This document shows, piece after piece, positions 12,198-22,922 of a stretch of 64,000 bases of DNA; the first letter of the stretch is position 1, and each line of letters opens with the position of its first letter. Source of the stretch: Bicyclus anynana. Lineage: Eukaryota > Arthropoda > Insecta > Lepidoptera > Nymphalidae. The DNA lies in assembly GCF_947172395.1 (NCBI RefSeq), contig NC_069095.1:1364001-1428000 (forward strand), given 5' to 3'. The position numbers and the translations under genes are program-made. The notes under the pieces were generated by a model that saw nothing but the letters and a program-made list of their open reading frames with translations, was not told the origin of the DNA and did no database searches.

Positions 12198-12403
12198 TAA
12201 TATACTAATATATAAAGCTGAAGAGTTTGTTTGTTTGTTTGTTTGATTGAACGCACTAATATCAGGAACTACTGGTCCGATTTAAAATTCTTTTAGTGTT
12301 AGATAGATAGCCCTATTTATTGAGGAAGGCTATAGGCTTTATATTATCCCCGTATTCTTACGAAAACGAGAACCACGCGGGTGAACCTCACGGCGTTATC
12401 TAG
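12198..12403 (+). mobile_element. non-autonomous Helitron (H2 type)
   Basis: 'actaatatataaagctgaag', a TTTG run near 12227-12245, the 'ggaactactggtccgattt' block and a 3' end CTAG (12400-12403) followed by T. Same family as 7377-7577. The 5' end is blurred by mutation. Confidence 0.8.
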
Positions 12404-12615
12404 TTAAGTATATAATTGAGAATTGAATGTTAATTTTTAAACGTAGTGGGTTGTTACATTTATTATAAGGAATGGAGAACCAATATTTGTATTGTCACTC
12501 CTCACGCCCGAAAACAAGACTTCTTAATCAAAAGTCGGTGAGCCGTTAACATTCAAATTTATTGTTCAAAATTGTATAGTTTATTGCAATATGATTTTGT
12601 TTGTTCTCGCGTTCC

Positions 12616-12629
12616 CCGGCAGGGGGCGC
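12616..12629 (+). promoter_or_regulatory. CTCF-like core motif
   Basis: CCGGCAGGGGGCGC agrees with the animal CTCF core (CC..NAG.GGGCGC) and sits in a short GC-rich island of about 12610-12670 within AT-rich DNA. CTCF is an insulator protein present in insects. A sequence match alone does not show binding. The adjoining 'ggcgataacatta' is shared with the edge of the repeat at 22589, so a transposon origin is possible. Confidence 0.4.
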
Positions 12630-12952
12630 GCGAGGCGATAACATTAAATTAATGCGCTGTCAGCGAAAACGATTTTCGGTTGCGAATTTTATGATATCGA
12701 TACGATTTGATCAAAGCCCGATATCGTTAACAGAAACCATTTATCTGTACAGTATTTTTGTGTTTGGTTTGCGTTCATGAATTATTTTCGTTGTACGGAA
12801 ATATTTTTAAGCGCAATATTTATGTTACGCGAGGTATTTATACAATAACACTTATTTTCTGTGGATGCCAATGTGTTTGAATTGCATGGTTTTGAATATT
12901 TCTTTTATGAAAAACTTCAATCGCAAATCATATTTTTAAGTACCCCATTACC

Positions 12953-13240
12953 TCATCACTATCATTATTATCAACCCATATTCGGCTCACTGTTGAGCAC
13001 GAGTCTCCTCTCAAAATGGGAGGGGGTTAGGCCAAATAGTACATCACCACCAATCCAATGAATCCAAGAAAATTCTCAGGTATGCAGGTTTGCTCACAAT
13101 TTTTTTCCTTCACCATTTAAGACACGTGATATTTTATTTCTTAAAATGCACAACACTGAAAAGTTGGACGTGCATGCCCCGGAATTCAAACTTAAGCCCT
13201 CCGAATCGAAGGCAGAGGTTGTATCCACTGAGCTATCACC
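12953..13240 (-). repeat. SINE-A with internal deletion
   Basis: Tail (ATC-rich, 12953-12970), body and tRNA-like head are all present, but the 'ccaatgcggattggcagact' segment is largely lost. An older copy. Confidence 0.88.
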
Positions 13241-13642
13241 TATTACTGAGCATAAAATTATTTTAGTGTCAGCTTGGAGTTATTAAACCAAGACCTTCTC
13301 GGTTTGAAAAATAAAGAAATTCATAAGTTAGAGTCTCGCAGCTGTATAATCTCTTCACTTAATCGTGTAAAAATGTTCTTCTTTACTACACTTGACATGA
13401 TTAAAATTCATTTGAGAAATCTTTTAACAGTAATATGTCAAGATAACCTTTAGAGATAAGATCTTTTAGACCTATTGGCTACCTTCCCAGAAGGTTGTAA
13501 GCAGTGTGAACTTTAATTCCCTTTTTTACGCACAAACTGATATCAGACGTGAGAATATGTAAACGACTGTGACGATTAAAATAGTGAACGTTTTGTTTTA
13601 TTTTTTTTTTTAATTTAATTTTAAGATATTTTCCTGGTAGTT

Positions 13643-13760
13643 GAAATGAAAAAAATGAAATGAAAATACTCTTTATTGTACACCATAAAGAAACATACAA
13701 TATAGAAAAATTATGAAAAAAAAAAATATTAATTATATTATAGATATTAATTATAGAAAA
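13643..13760 (-). repeat. LINE 3' terminal fragment
   Basis: The A-rich left edge followed by 'tgaaaatactctttattgta' is a common 3' end of a lepidopteran non-LTR element read on the minus strand. No ORF is included. Confidence 0.5.
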
Positions 13761-13842
13761 AAAATATATTTTGTAAAGTTTAAATAAATAGCACTGTCTA
13801 TCGGAATACTACTGCTAACAAACAATTGATAGAGTAGTATCG

Positions 13843-13990
13843 TAATAAGCAGCTAAGATGCCCCGAAAGGGGATGGAAGAACATAATTGGGGATATTGTA
13901 TCCCCGCACATTACCTGGCTAAGGGTGACACACGAGGTCCGTACCCCTATCCGGTTCTCCAGAGAACCATTAGGAACTGACCAAACTGCT
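13843..13990. other. stem-loop-rich, open, unidentified segment
   Basis: GC-richer island with three perfect stem-loops: CCCC-GAAA-GGGG (13861-13872), GGGGATA-TTG-TATCCCC (13889-13905) and GGTTCTC-CA-GAGAACC (13953-13968). The plus strand is also open for over 50 codons (includes CPERGWKNIIGDIVSP) and part of the minus strand is open too. It could be a structured RNA, a decayed transposon ORF or an exon. No other copy is in the window. Confidence 0.3.
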
Positions 13991-15347
13991 AATGCATGCT
14001 TTATTTTTTAACCATGCATGTCAAAAACAATGGAACAAAGTTACTATTACTCATCACATTTCCAATATTACATTAACTAAGTTAAATCATAGATGTTATC
14101 ACCCATCAACAAAGGCCCTTTAAAAGCATCCGAACTGTTCAATAATACATTTTTCACATAAAAAAAGCTTCAAAAGATACCGAAGCCTTGCCCTTATAAA
14201 ATGTAACATAAACATTTCGTTATATGAACTCAACCTAATTTGCTATTAAATGGGTCATCATTCCATTATTTAGTGGGCGAGGGTGGGTCCCTTATCTGAT
14301 GAATTTTAACTTGTCATTCGATGTTGAAACGGTTCAAGTATAAAGTGCGGAATGCTTCCGTTTCTAAGGAAAAGTCACAGGTAAAGGAAATAAATGTGAC
14401 CGTCTTTTTACAAGCCTTTGTTTAATTTGCCCTTTGTGCGTCGAATCTGTAACCTAAATCAGAACAACCAATGATCAATTGGACTCGTGTACCCTTGCGT
14501 ATCTTCGCAGATAATGCAGTTTGTTGTCTTTTTTCGGAAGATTTTTTGGATGTAGTAATAAGGGGACAAATATTGCTTTGATTGGCACTTTCTGTACCGA
14601 AACAAAAATTCAGTTTAAACCAGTTCACTTGACCCATCATCATACATACATACTCTCTAGACCAAAGTGATACTATTTAGCTGATCTGACGATTTAATTT
14701 GAGGCTATAAGAACTCCTAACAAAACCTAAAAAAATTTGGATAAAACCTTCCTCGTACATTAATTATGTTTTCTTTGCTAGCAGTCGTATAAGACCTGGA
14801 ATGTGTTGCTTTATATCAAGTGAATCGCATGCTTGTTTTGGAAAAAAAACAAATAATAATTAATAGAGTAAATATTACGAATATTTACTGGATAACTGGT
14901 TGCACATTATATAACCAGTTGAAAAGAGCATTGCCAAGTCAGTACACATAAAAATACTCGTGTATTTAATCATACAAAAAACTCCATCTATATAATATCC
15001 CCAGTGCGGTGTCTTTGATGCTTTATTTATGTCTTCCATTTGTATTAATACTGTATGGAATACGATTACGAGTACAGACACGACAGTGCATTAATTTCGC
15101 CTATATTAAAGGTATTGTACAGACTTCGCCTATGTTCTTAGTAATATAAATTCACAACCACGTTTGCAGCCATATTTTTGATTTGAATACAAGAATATGA
15201 CTTTTGATTATTTTAAATGCTTTTTGTTTACTGCCCAAGTACTTGCATGTCCAGAAGCTCTACCACATTGCTGACATTTGAGGGATTTGTTTTGTTAAAA
15301 GCAATATGACAACAAACAGAAATAGTGGCTAACTTTGGGTCTCATAA
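13991..15347. other. no recognised feature
   Basis: Chance frames at 14422-14643 (-) and 14875-15081 (-) show no domain. No repeat boundary was found. Confidence 0.45.
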
Positions 15348-15626
15348 AGAGGCTCAGAGTCACTAAACGAGCGATGAAGCCAGCTATCGGACAACTCTGT
15401 GTGATCATATCAAAAATAAAGAGATCCGCAGAAGAACCAAAGTCACCGAAGCTGACGTGGCAAAAGACGGGTACTTAGTTCAAGGTTTTAGGTCCCAAGG
15501 ACCTAAAATGAAAACCTCGCACCGAAAAGCAAAATATTAATCAATCCTCCACTAGGTAGAAAATCGTGGTGTTAGGTAATCCATAGAATAGGCCTTGTCC
15601 ATTAGCTGATAATGATGATAATGATT
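15348..15626 (+). pseudogene. RTE-like LINE remnant with GAT tail
   Basis: Begins with the same 'aggctcagagtcact' block as 11657 and ends in the 'agctgataatgatgataatg' tail typical of RTE-like elements. The reading frame is broken throughout. It is longer than the 11657 copy because the middle is retained. Confidence 0.7.
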
Positions 15627-16319
15627 CTGGAAATAATTAAAATGATGATCCGAGATCAGAGAAGATGCAACAATATCTTGATTTTTAGCCCTACTAATTT
15701 AGTAGCCTCTTGATCAATTAAAAAAATCTTTACTACCACTAAAAAAGTTTCTTTGACCGACCGATCTCTGATACCCTAAACACGCGTTTACAAAGGTCTA
15801 AACATATGTTTTGTGTTCAGTCGTACCATAAACTGGTCGTCAGGCAAACGGTATCGTGCCACATCATACGAAGATTAAGTTTGTGGAAGCGAATGCATCG
15901 TCATGCCTCCGTTTATATATGGTTTAAGGCATGAGATATTCGCGGGCGTAACAAACGAAAAATACGCTTGAAAATGTAAATTATCACATCACACCTATAC
16001 TGTTTGTGTGTTTGTTATTCCCTTATGTAATAACTACTGAACCGATTTGGCTGAAATTTTAAATGAAGTTAGACTTATGAAATTTTATGGTTCTTGCGAG
16101 ATTTGTGATAACATATTTTCACACGAAAGAAGTCGCTGTTGTTCCTTATAAATCATCTATCTAACGTAAATGTTAGCTAAGGTAATGATACCAAAACCCC
16201 TTCATCTTGTTACTTTATAAAAACCTAAAACCACCTCTCAGATTCATTATTAAATTCATAGCATAAACGAGTTATGTCAATGCATAAAAAAATGCGTGGT
16301 GGTGGTGGTGTACGTGGCG
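15627..16319. other. mostly plain DNA with a Helitron-like scrap
   Basis: 16000-16110 contains 'aactactgaaccgatttggc' and 'atggttcttgcgag', shared with the interiors of H1-type Helitrons, but both ends are gone. A (GGT)n run lies at 16297-16309. Confidence 0.45.
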
Positions 16320-16493
16320 GTGCCAATCATGTTTTAATTAAAGCGAAACGTTATAATTTAAACGGCTTAAATTAAAACATCCCTGGCTTGGCACCGCCTT
16401 CAAACTGATCAGAAGGTAGCATATAGGTAAGAAGTTATTTCTTGTTTTTTAGTTTAGGTTAATTTTTGAGTTGGAAGTCGGTTGAATTTTTTT
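16320..16493 (+). mobile_element. foldback-family copy, right half
   Basis: 'ggcttggcaccgccttcaaa', 'actgatcagaaggtagca' and 'gaagtcggttgaattttt' follow the right arm of the foldback element at 61299-61451 in order. An inner partial palindrome (16325-16372) occupies the loop region. Confidence 0.6.
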
Positions 16494-17219
16494 TTATTAT
16501 TACTTTTTGTTTTGATTTATAGATTTGGTGTAGTATGTGATATATAAATAAAAATGTTGTATGAAATGAACTTGATCTTTTATCTATATTTATGTAATTT
16601 ATAGATATATTCTCATTATGTTTATTAATATTTTAACACATAGCTTGAAGAAAAAGCTAACTCACGTCGAAAAAATACTCATCTTACTAAAAGATCAACG
16701 TAGATAAATAATTGTTTATTTTCCCGCTTATCTTTCCTGTTTACACCAAACGCTCAAAGAAGCTCTAAGCCTCGGGGAATGGACATAATAAAAATGAGCA
16801 GTCGTCTTGTTGGCTTATCAGAATAGACGACTTTTTCAAAACAATATCCTGTCTGGGTGCAGGAGTATTTACTTATAAATCCTTGAATCTTCTACCGCTA
16901 CTATTAAAAATAAAACAGCATATAGAAAAATGCTATTTTATTTTAGCTGGATAATTTTTTTCTAAATGAATTTATTTGGTCACTTATTGAAGTTCATTTA
17001 TTTGATGTTCGACCATGTTTAATGTTTATTTAATTAGTTGATTCGATGAACTTTTTATTACCCAAATTGTCAATATTTAAAAATTCTTACAAAATTGCCA
17101 ATTTCTATTTTCAAAACTGTTTGGTTGTTAATAAAGCTTGAAGACTATATTTAGGTTATTGTCCTGCGATCAAACGATATCAAAAAACTGTCTTCGATCA
17201 CGATTTTTCTGAAGTTGGG
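16494..17219. other. AT-rich stretch, nothing recognised
   Basis: No frame or repeat that I can support. Confidence 0.5.
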
Positions 17220-17413
17220 TAATTAATGGTGCTATATCCCGTGCCTTGGGAAGGACGTTAAACCATCGGTCCCGGTTATAATTATTATCGTCTGATAGTG
17301 ATTAAAACAGATTAAAAAATAACCCTTACTCGCATTTGAGCAGCTTAGGGGGTCAAAATTTAGAAATTACATCCTCTCTTTTTAGTAGGACTTTAAAATA
17401 TGCTGATAATGAT
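17220..17413 (+). repeat. LINE or SINE tail repeat
   Basis: 'atatcccgtgccttgggaag', 'taaaccatcggtcccggtta' and a terminal 'gctgataatgatgaa' match a very common lepidopteran repeat tail that I associate with RTE-type retrotransposons. No coding part remains. Confidence 0.6.
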
Positions 17414-18974
17414 GAAATCAAAATACATTATCATTCAAATCGGCCATGTAGGTCATGAGACTTATAGATAGTAACTATTTATTTTTGTAAGAATCAAATA
17501 GCATATTCATCACTGCAATCTATAACTTAGAGCAATAACAATATCAGCTACCGATACCAATTTATAACATCTTAATTCAGCAACAGTATACGTAAGTCCA
17601 GTATCTTTACTGAATCAGGCAGCAGACAATCTTCTACCAAGATGAATATTTCTTTTTAATTACAACGGTTTTTAAGTTGAAATTCCCACAGCAATGAGAA
17701 AACTGTTCCTAGATTCTTTTCCGTAATCAAACCGGCGTTTACGTGACGTTTTCCTAGTGCAGCAAATTGTTTTCATTCCTTTTTTGTGTTGCGTTTTTTT
17801 GTTTGAGCACGTACCACCGTGTGTGGGCGCTTAGTGGGGTAATCCTTTCTAATATTTCATGACTAGCGTTTTTATGTTTATATTTCTTGTTACCTACTTA
17901 GATCTTTATATTTTAGTAATAGTAAGTTATTACTTTGTAATGTGTGGATGTTTTGCCAAATCTTTGCACATTTAGACCACACGTGGTGAATCGGTTTTTT
18001 TATAGCCGTCTATCCAACTGTTCATCCGGTAATTATAGTCCGGTGGATCGGCTCAGAGACTATTAGTACTATAAAGCTGTCATTCCGCATAAGTAATAAG
18101 TATTAACATTAAACAATGCAAAGCCAACAAAGTCGTAAAATAAATTCTTGAAAAAAAAATTAATTTTAGGTCACCTCCCAATGTAAAGGGGGGGTTATTT
18201 TTTTCTACTTTGTGTTATAGTGTAGTTTTTTAAAATATTGTGGGTGAAGTTGGTTTAATTCCAGGCCTCATCCCCAGACGTAATTAGCATCAGGTAAAAT
18301 AAGCTGAAATTAATGAATCTACCTTCCTTACCGGTAGAGTATCTCGTCAATATAAACAAACCAGACGATTCAAAAGTATTTGTAAACTAAGCATACTTAA
18401 AATAAATTAACTTAGAATTCCATGATTATGTAGGTCATATACCACTTTCACTCTCACAATATTAATTTGAATAGTAGCGACAACATTGCAGCCATAGTTC
18501 ATAATGTTAAACAAAGTAATGTTTAAAAACTCATTGCCTACCGCAGTGAAGGGTTAACTCAAGTAGCAACTTAAAGCCACGGTTATTTTTAATACCAATC
18601 GCGTTTGGCCAGTCATTGTTTACTTTAGGACATTGTTATTCCATATTGTTTACATTTACATATTGTTTTAACGACGCAACTCAATGTAAACTTTCGAAAA
18701 CATCTTAATTTTTAAAATTTGTTCTTAAAATAGTAATGCAAGTAACATATCTACTTTAGGAGCTAATTTTTAACACATGTTATGAGATTTGTTAGAGATG
18801 GCGTGGTCTGAATGTAAAATTATAATATCATGTCTATAAAAAGTTTTGGTAAATATGTAATTGTACCTATCTACTCGTACAAGGTGTCGTTCGTAGACAA
18901 TTATACGGAAATAAGTTCAATGATGATTAAGATCTAATTTTATAACATGTAAGATTTCATTGTACCTATATAGG
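17414..18974. other. no recognised feature
   Basis: AT-rich DNA with scattered GC-normal patches. No frames over 60 codons and no matched repeats. Confidence 0.5.
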
Positions 18975-19075
18975 TACAGATAAGACTCCGAGAGGTTTTG
19001 AGTTCGATCCTCGCCCGCTGTATTACTGTGCCCATAGCCAAAGGCTCTACGCATATTCTAAGTGGAGAAGTCATA
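18975..19075 (+). repeat. SINE-D fragment
   Basis: Has a B-box-like 'gagttcgatcctcgcccg' followed by 'ccatagccaaaggctctacg' and 'taagtggagaag', the layout of the SINE also seen at 54355-54526 (-). Both ends are eroded. Confidence 0.55.
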
Positions 19076-19630
19076 TTACAAGAAAAATACATCAACAAAT
19101 TATTTATTGATTAAGTATTACAAAAAGTAGGTAATTATTACTTTCCCAGTTCTTCAAAATCATAAAACATGTTCGAGAATAACACAAAAGAGTGAAAATA
19201 TTCACCGGTGTTAAAAAAGCGGAATAATGGATTGCCAAAAAATGTTATAATAATATAACAAAAATTATTTTTTGCGCTACACATGGCGATGATAGCTTCA
19301 TTCTGTTCCAACGCTCCGTGGTTTATCTCATTATGGTACGCTACGGGGAGCCACATTCGTTTGTCTACAACCCAACAAAGGGCTACTAAATTGTTTTAAT
19401 AGACGCAGAATCGGAAAGTCATTACGCATTGTTGTTGATATCATCCCAACACCTGGTGGGTGAGATATTTATCGTGGGTGTTATAATTAAAATCGTCTCA
19501 AACAGGGGACCCTCCAGATTAAAACGATCGCGGACCGGATCATAATATACTCGTAAAAGAATTACAAAATACAGTAAACCATCTAGTAAGAATATCTGTT
19601 TCTTGAGAAAAATCTTATTATTTTGGTTTG
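19076..19630. other. no recognised feature
   Basis: Includes a 72-codon minus frame (19138-19356) with no family resemblance. Confidence 0.45.
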
Positions 19631-19915
19631 CAGATATGACCCCCGATTCCGGAGGGTGTGGGTTCGATCATCCGGTCCGGGGCATGCACCTACAACTTTT
19701 CAGTTGTGTGCATTTCAAGAAATTAAACATCACGTGTCTCAAACGGTGAAGGAACATCATGAGGAAACCTGCTTATCAGAGAATTTTCTGCGTGTGTGAA
19801 GTCTGTCAATCCGCATTGGGCCATGTGGCGTGGTGGACTATTGGCCTAACCCCTCTCATTCTGAGAGGAGATTCGAGCTCAGCAGTGGGCCGAATATGGG
19901 TTGTTGGGTTATAAT
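19631..19915 (+). repeat. SINE-A, nearly complete
   Basis: Lacks only the first part of the tRNA-like head. It carries the B-box region, the 'caacttttcagttgtgtgca' block, the 'ctctcattctgagaggagat' hairpin block and the '...gccgaatatgggttg' end. The GAT tail has decayed. Confidence 0.9.
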
Positions 19916-20014
19916 GGTTTTGGTTTACCAAAAATTGCAATTTCAGCTTACAAGAGAAAAAACATCAAATAACTTTACTCCACGTTAAATGAGCTATCGT
20001 TTGATTTCATTTCC

Positions 20015-20169
20015 GTTTTGTATCCTTTCATTTGTATTTTCTGAACCGATTTTTAAAATTCTTTTACCAATAGAAAATTACGTTATCTGTGAGTATCACA
20101 GGCTAAATTTTATCTCCGTTCTTCACAGAAACGGGAACTACAGGGGTGAAATCATGGGATGTCTACTAG
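20015..20169 (+). mobile_element. Helitron 3' portion
   Basis: 'tgaaccgatttttaaaattc' and 'acgggaactacaggggtgaa' lead to CTAG at 20166-20169. The 5' end cannot be placed. Confidence 0.55.
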
Positions 20170-20254
20170 AATATACCTAGAATGTTATACGAGTATAATA
20201 TAGGTAACTAGTTTGGTATAGCAAACAGTCTACTTCTATACCAATACTCTCACG

Positions 20255-20294
20255 GCAACGGGTCGAAGTGGGTGAAACCGCAGAGCACAGCTAG
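20255..20294 (+). mobile_element. Helitron 3' end scrap
   Basis: 'gggtgaaaccgcagagcaca' then GCTAG followed by T matches the last 40 bp of H2-type elements. Confidence 0.55.
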
Positions 20295-20639
20295 TTAGTA
20301 ATAAAATGAAAATAAACAATTTAATTTCAACGGAACTAATCTCGGCAACTTTCACAGAAATTTATCAAATTACACGTTATTTAGCGGTCGCTGCATCATC
20401 ACCTAGAATGTAGACAAGCAATTGCTGTCCTTTATAACTGCAGTTTCATTTTAACAGGTAATTCTTTTATACAATACCTGCAGACTCCAGTACAGGGTCT
20501 CACGATTTTACCTATCTTGCTAAAGTAGCAAAATTGGAATACAAAACCTCATGCTATGAACTGTTATCTATTTCTCTGTCACAACTAGGCTAACGGTTAA
20601 ACGGATCATTAGCTGTTCTTGTGTTATAAATGGTATGTT

Positions 20640-20735
20640 TCACGACCTCTTACGTAGCTTGTAGTGATGTGATTTTCCATAAAGAAGCTCTGGCTTCGAT
20701 TCCCAGCTCTCGTCAGTTAAAAATTCTAATATCTA
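20640..20735 (+). repeat. tRNA-like head next to a LINE tail
   Basis: A B-box-like 'gcttcgattcccagctctcg' occurs near 20694 within a tRNA-like layout, directly before the LINE tail at 20736. This arrangement could be a SINE sharing its 3' end with a partner LINE, or two fragments that happen to lie together. Confidence 0.35.
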
Positions 20736-20895
20736 ATTCCGGTGTCTGTGTTTCTTGACACGCAAAATTTGTGCAACTTCAAGGCAAGAGTGATTAGGTA
20801 TCTTCTAGGCAACTGCGCTTCATCTTAGGCCTCATCATTGCTTTCCATCAGGCTTGATGTTGGTCAAGTGTAAGCCTATAAAAAAAAATTGGCTC
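20736..20895 (+). pseudogene. non-LTR LINE, extreme C-terminus and 3' UTR
   Basis: Reads PVSVFLDTQNLCNFKARVIR then YLLGNCASS and a stop. This is the conserved last stretch of a LINE ORF (VFPDTYNL..FKARV..HLLG). An A-run ends the element. The same family occurs at 21270-21390. Confidence 0.7.
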
Positions 20896-20929
20896 AGGTT
20901 TGGTCTGATGGTTGGCATTTGTCGTTACC

Positions 20930-21107
20930 AGTTACCAGTCCACTGGCAACGATGCACCACCAAGCAATTTAGCGTATCGCCATATATGTAGAAGCCGTAG
21001 AGCTTTGGGTAGAATATACTTGTACCTCATTCCCTGCAAGACTTTGATCTTAGACGTTATTGTCACTTGACGTCAGTTGAGATTGCAGTCAAGGACTAAG
21101 TAGTCCT
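20930..21107 (+). repeat. degenerate SINE-B body
   Basis: 'accaccaagcaatttagcgt', 'cttagacgttattgtcactt' and 'gagattgcagtcaagg' follow the SINE-B body in order, with heavy divergence. Confidence 0.6.
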
Positions 21108-21269
21108 ACCACCACATGTACCTATGTGATGCTGCTATTCCAAAGAATTTAGTTTTAACCCTTCAAAGAATGATGAATAACATATGACGCGTTGCCAAGT
21201 AAAACGTTGCATCCTTACGGAGTGGATGTCTAGGCAACTCGTACGGAACCATGTACATCCACATTTTTA

Positions 21270-21390
21270 ATTCGCACAGCAACAATTTGGAATGCCTTTC
21301 CGGCGTTTGTGTTTCCTGACACTTATAATCTAAACAACTTCAAAGCAAAAGTGAATCAGCATCTTCTAGGTAAGCGCGCTCTAACTTAGA
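21270..21390 (+). pseudogene. non-LTR LINE C-terminal remnant
   Basis: Reads IRTATIWNAFPAFVFPDTYN then LNNFKAKVNQHLLGKRALT and a stop. This matches the R-T-A-x-x-W-N-x-x-P ... F-P-D-x-Y-N-L end of Jockey/R1-like ORF2 proteins. It keeps an open frame but lacks the catalytic part. Confidence 0.75.
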
Positions 21391-21472
21391 TGACTAAATA
21401 ACTTAGACTTAAAACTTCTCTTCGAAAGTATTTATACAGTTTTAAACAAGAAACCTTCACTTTATTTTACAG

Positions 21473-21604
21473 AAACCACAATGATTGTATCTCAGATGTT
21501 GTATGTACTAGCTAACACTATTACACGAGCCTGTACAAAGACTTTCATCAGCTTAACGTTCCCTTTGGCCAGAGCCAGTGGACGGCGAAATTGCCTCAAG
21601 TCAG
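21473..21604 (+). CDS. candidate coding exon, unidentified protein
   Basis: A 132-bp segment bounded by a good acceptor (pyrimidine-rich 'cactttattttacag' ending 21472) and a good donor (CAG|gtaagc at 21604/21605). It is open throughout in the frame of an ATG at 21481, which has the insect-like context 'ccacaatga' and gives 41 codons before the donor (MIVSQMLYVLANTITRACTK ... ASGRRNCLKS). The peptide has K and R residues but no D or E, with a hydrophobic start, as in mitochondrial presequences. I do not recognise the protein. It could be a first coding exon (5' UTR plus start) or an internal exon, since the frame is open to the acceptor. A LINE remnant ends about 80 bp upstream. No partner exon was found, and chance is a real alternative. 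Confidence 0.35.
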
Positions 21605-22588
21605 GTAAGCCGCTTTCTTTGATGGAGACTTCGCGGACGGAGAAAAAGAAATGTGGCTTTTAATACGTGTGTCGTAAGAAATACAACGGAACAATGTGAA
21701 GATTTCTGTAGCGAGTAGGGTTGTCAACCGTATCTACTGTATAACATATTATACCTACTATGTTCCGGGTCTTTGCACTATGTAGAGATACGAGTAGTAG
21801 TACGCAAAATACTATTTTTTAACACCGAAATCTAATACGAACTTATCTATTATTTATTGCGTTCCGCACTTTCAGGATCAACTTAATAAAAATAAAGTGT
21901 TGATACCATTAATGCATGTAAAACTTTTATTTTGAGCCAAAAAAGAATTAAGAATTTTTGTTTTGAAAGGTTTAAGAAATGGAAACAAAAAAAAATGTAT
22001 CATCCTCTATACCTGCTATGGGTTTACTTATAACACTTTGTCTTATACTTTTACTTTTCTATGAAAAATAATATATTACTTTGAAATGTTGGCAACCCTA
22101 GACTAGTAACGATCAAAACAAAAGGCTTGCGTGTACATATTTTGAATGCCCGAAGTGTTATTGTGTTAAGGAATTATCGTCACTTTTTTCGTAAACATCG
22201 TGTACGCGGTATAAGTAAGTACAAAGGCTTATTTTGCTTTGATATGAAATAAAGAGCAGGCCCTTTTATGAAAATTCGACTACAAATGCTTTTATATTTA
22301 TAATATTCTTTGGCAACATAACGCAAATGTAAATTTAATTAAATTCACAAAAATATTTCGTACATATTTTACATTATTCTTATTTCGTAGAACACTCTTA
22401 AAAAATCAGTAAGCATCTGAGAAATGTATCAAAAACATCGGCTAAATTCGTGCCGGGCTGGACACTGGAGGGTTCCGTAGTCGACAACTCTTCGTTATTA
22501 TGCTCGTAAACCTTGGTCAAGCTAACAGAGGGACATAGCTTAACTAGAAGACTTATGTTGAAAGAACTCGTAACACGAAATAAATAAT
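21605..22588. other. no recognised feature (intron if the exon is real)
   Basis: AT-rich with no matched repeats. If 21473-21604 is an exon, this is the start of its downstream intron. Confidence 0.4.
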
Positions 22589-22922
22589 GTTATCGCCGCG
22601 TTGCAACGACTCGCGACACGGACGGCTTCAGTGTGCTCGTGGCGTTCGAGCCGTCCACATCTCTTGTTGTGTAATTCCATAAGGGTTACTTGGGATAGGC
22701 GAAGAGAGTGACTTGAGTGGAAAAGGGGAGTGGTTGATAACAGTAAAAGGTACCTTTAACCCTACATACAACGTTCACAAGTGCGTGACTTCACTCAAGG
22801 TCATTCTAGGGTCTTATTTTGGTTACAGTTTGATTTGTTGATTAAGTTCTCCTGACAAAAATAGTTTTCTTAATTTTGTAATCACATCTGAGTCTGCTAA
22901 AAATAGCGTTTCTATTTTAGTG
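22589..22922. repeat. dispersed repeat, copy 1
   Basis: Highly similar over its whole length to 28391-28763 in the same orientation, starting sharply at 'gttatcgccgcgttgcaacg'. It lacks a 10-bp piece and a piece of about 35 bp present in copy 2. GC-richer than its flanks. On the minus strand a short frame ends ...PSVSRVVATRR-stop, as at the end of a transposon ORF, but an indel separates the two copies. Class unknown. Confidence 0.8.
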
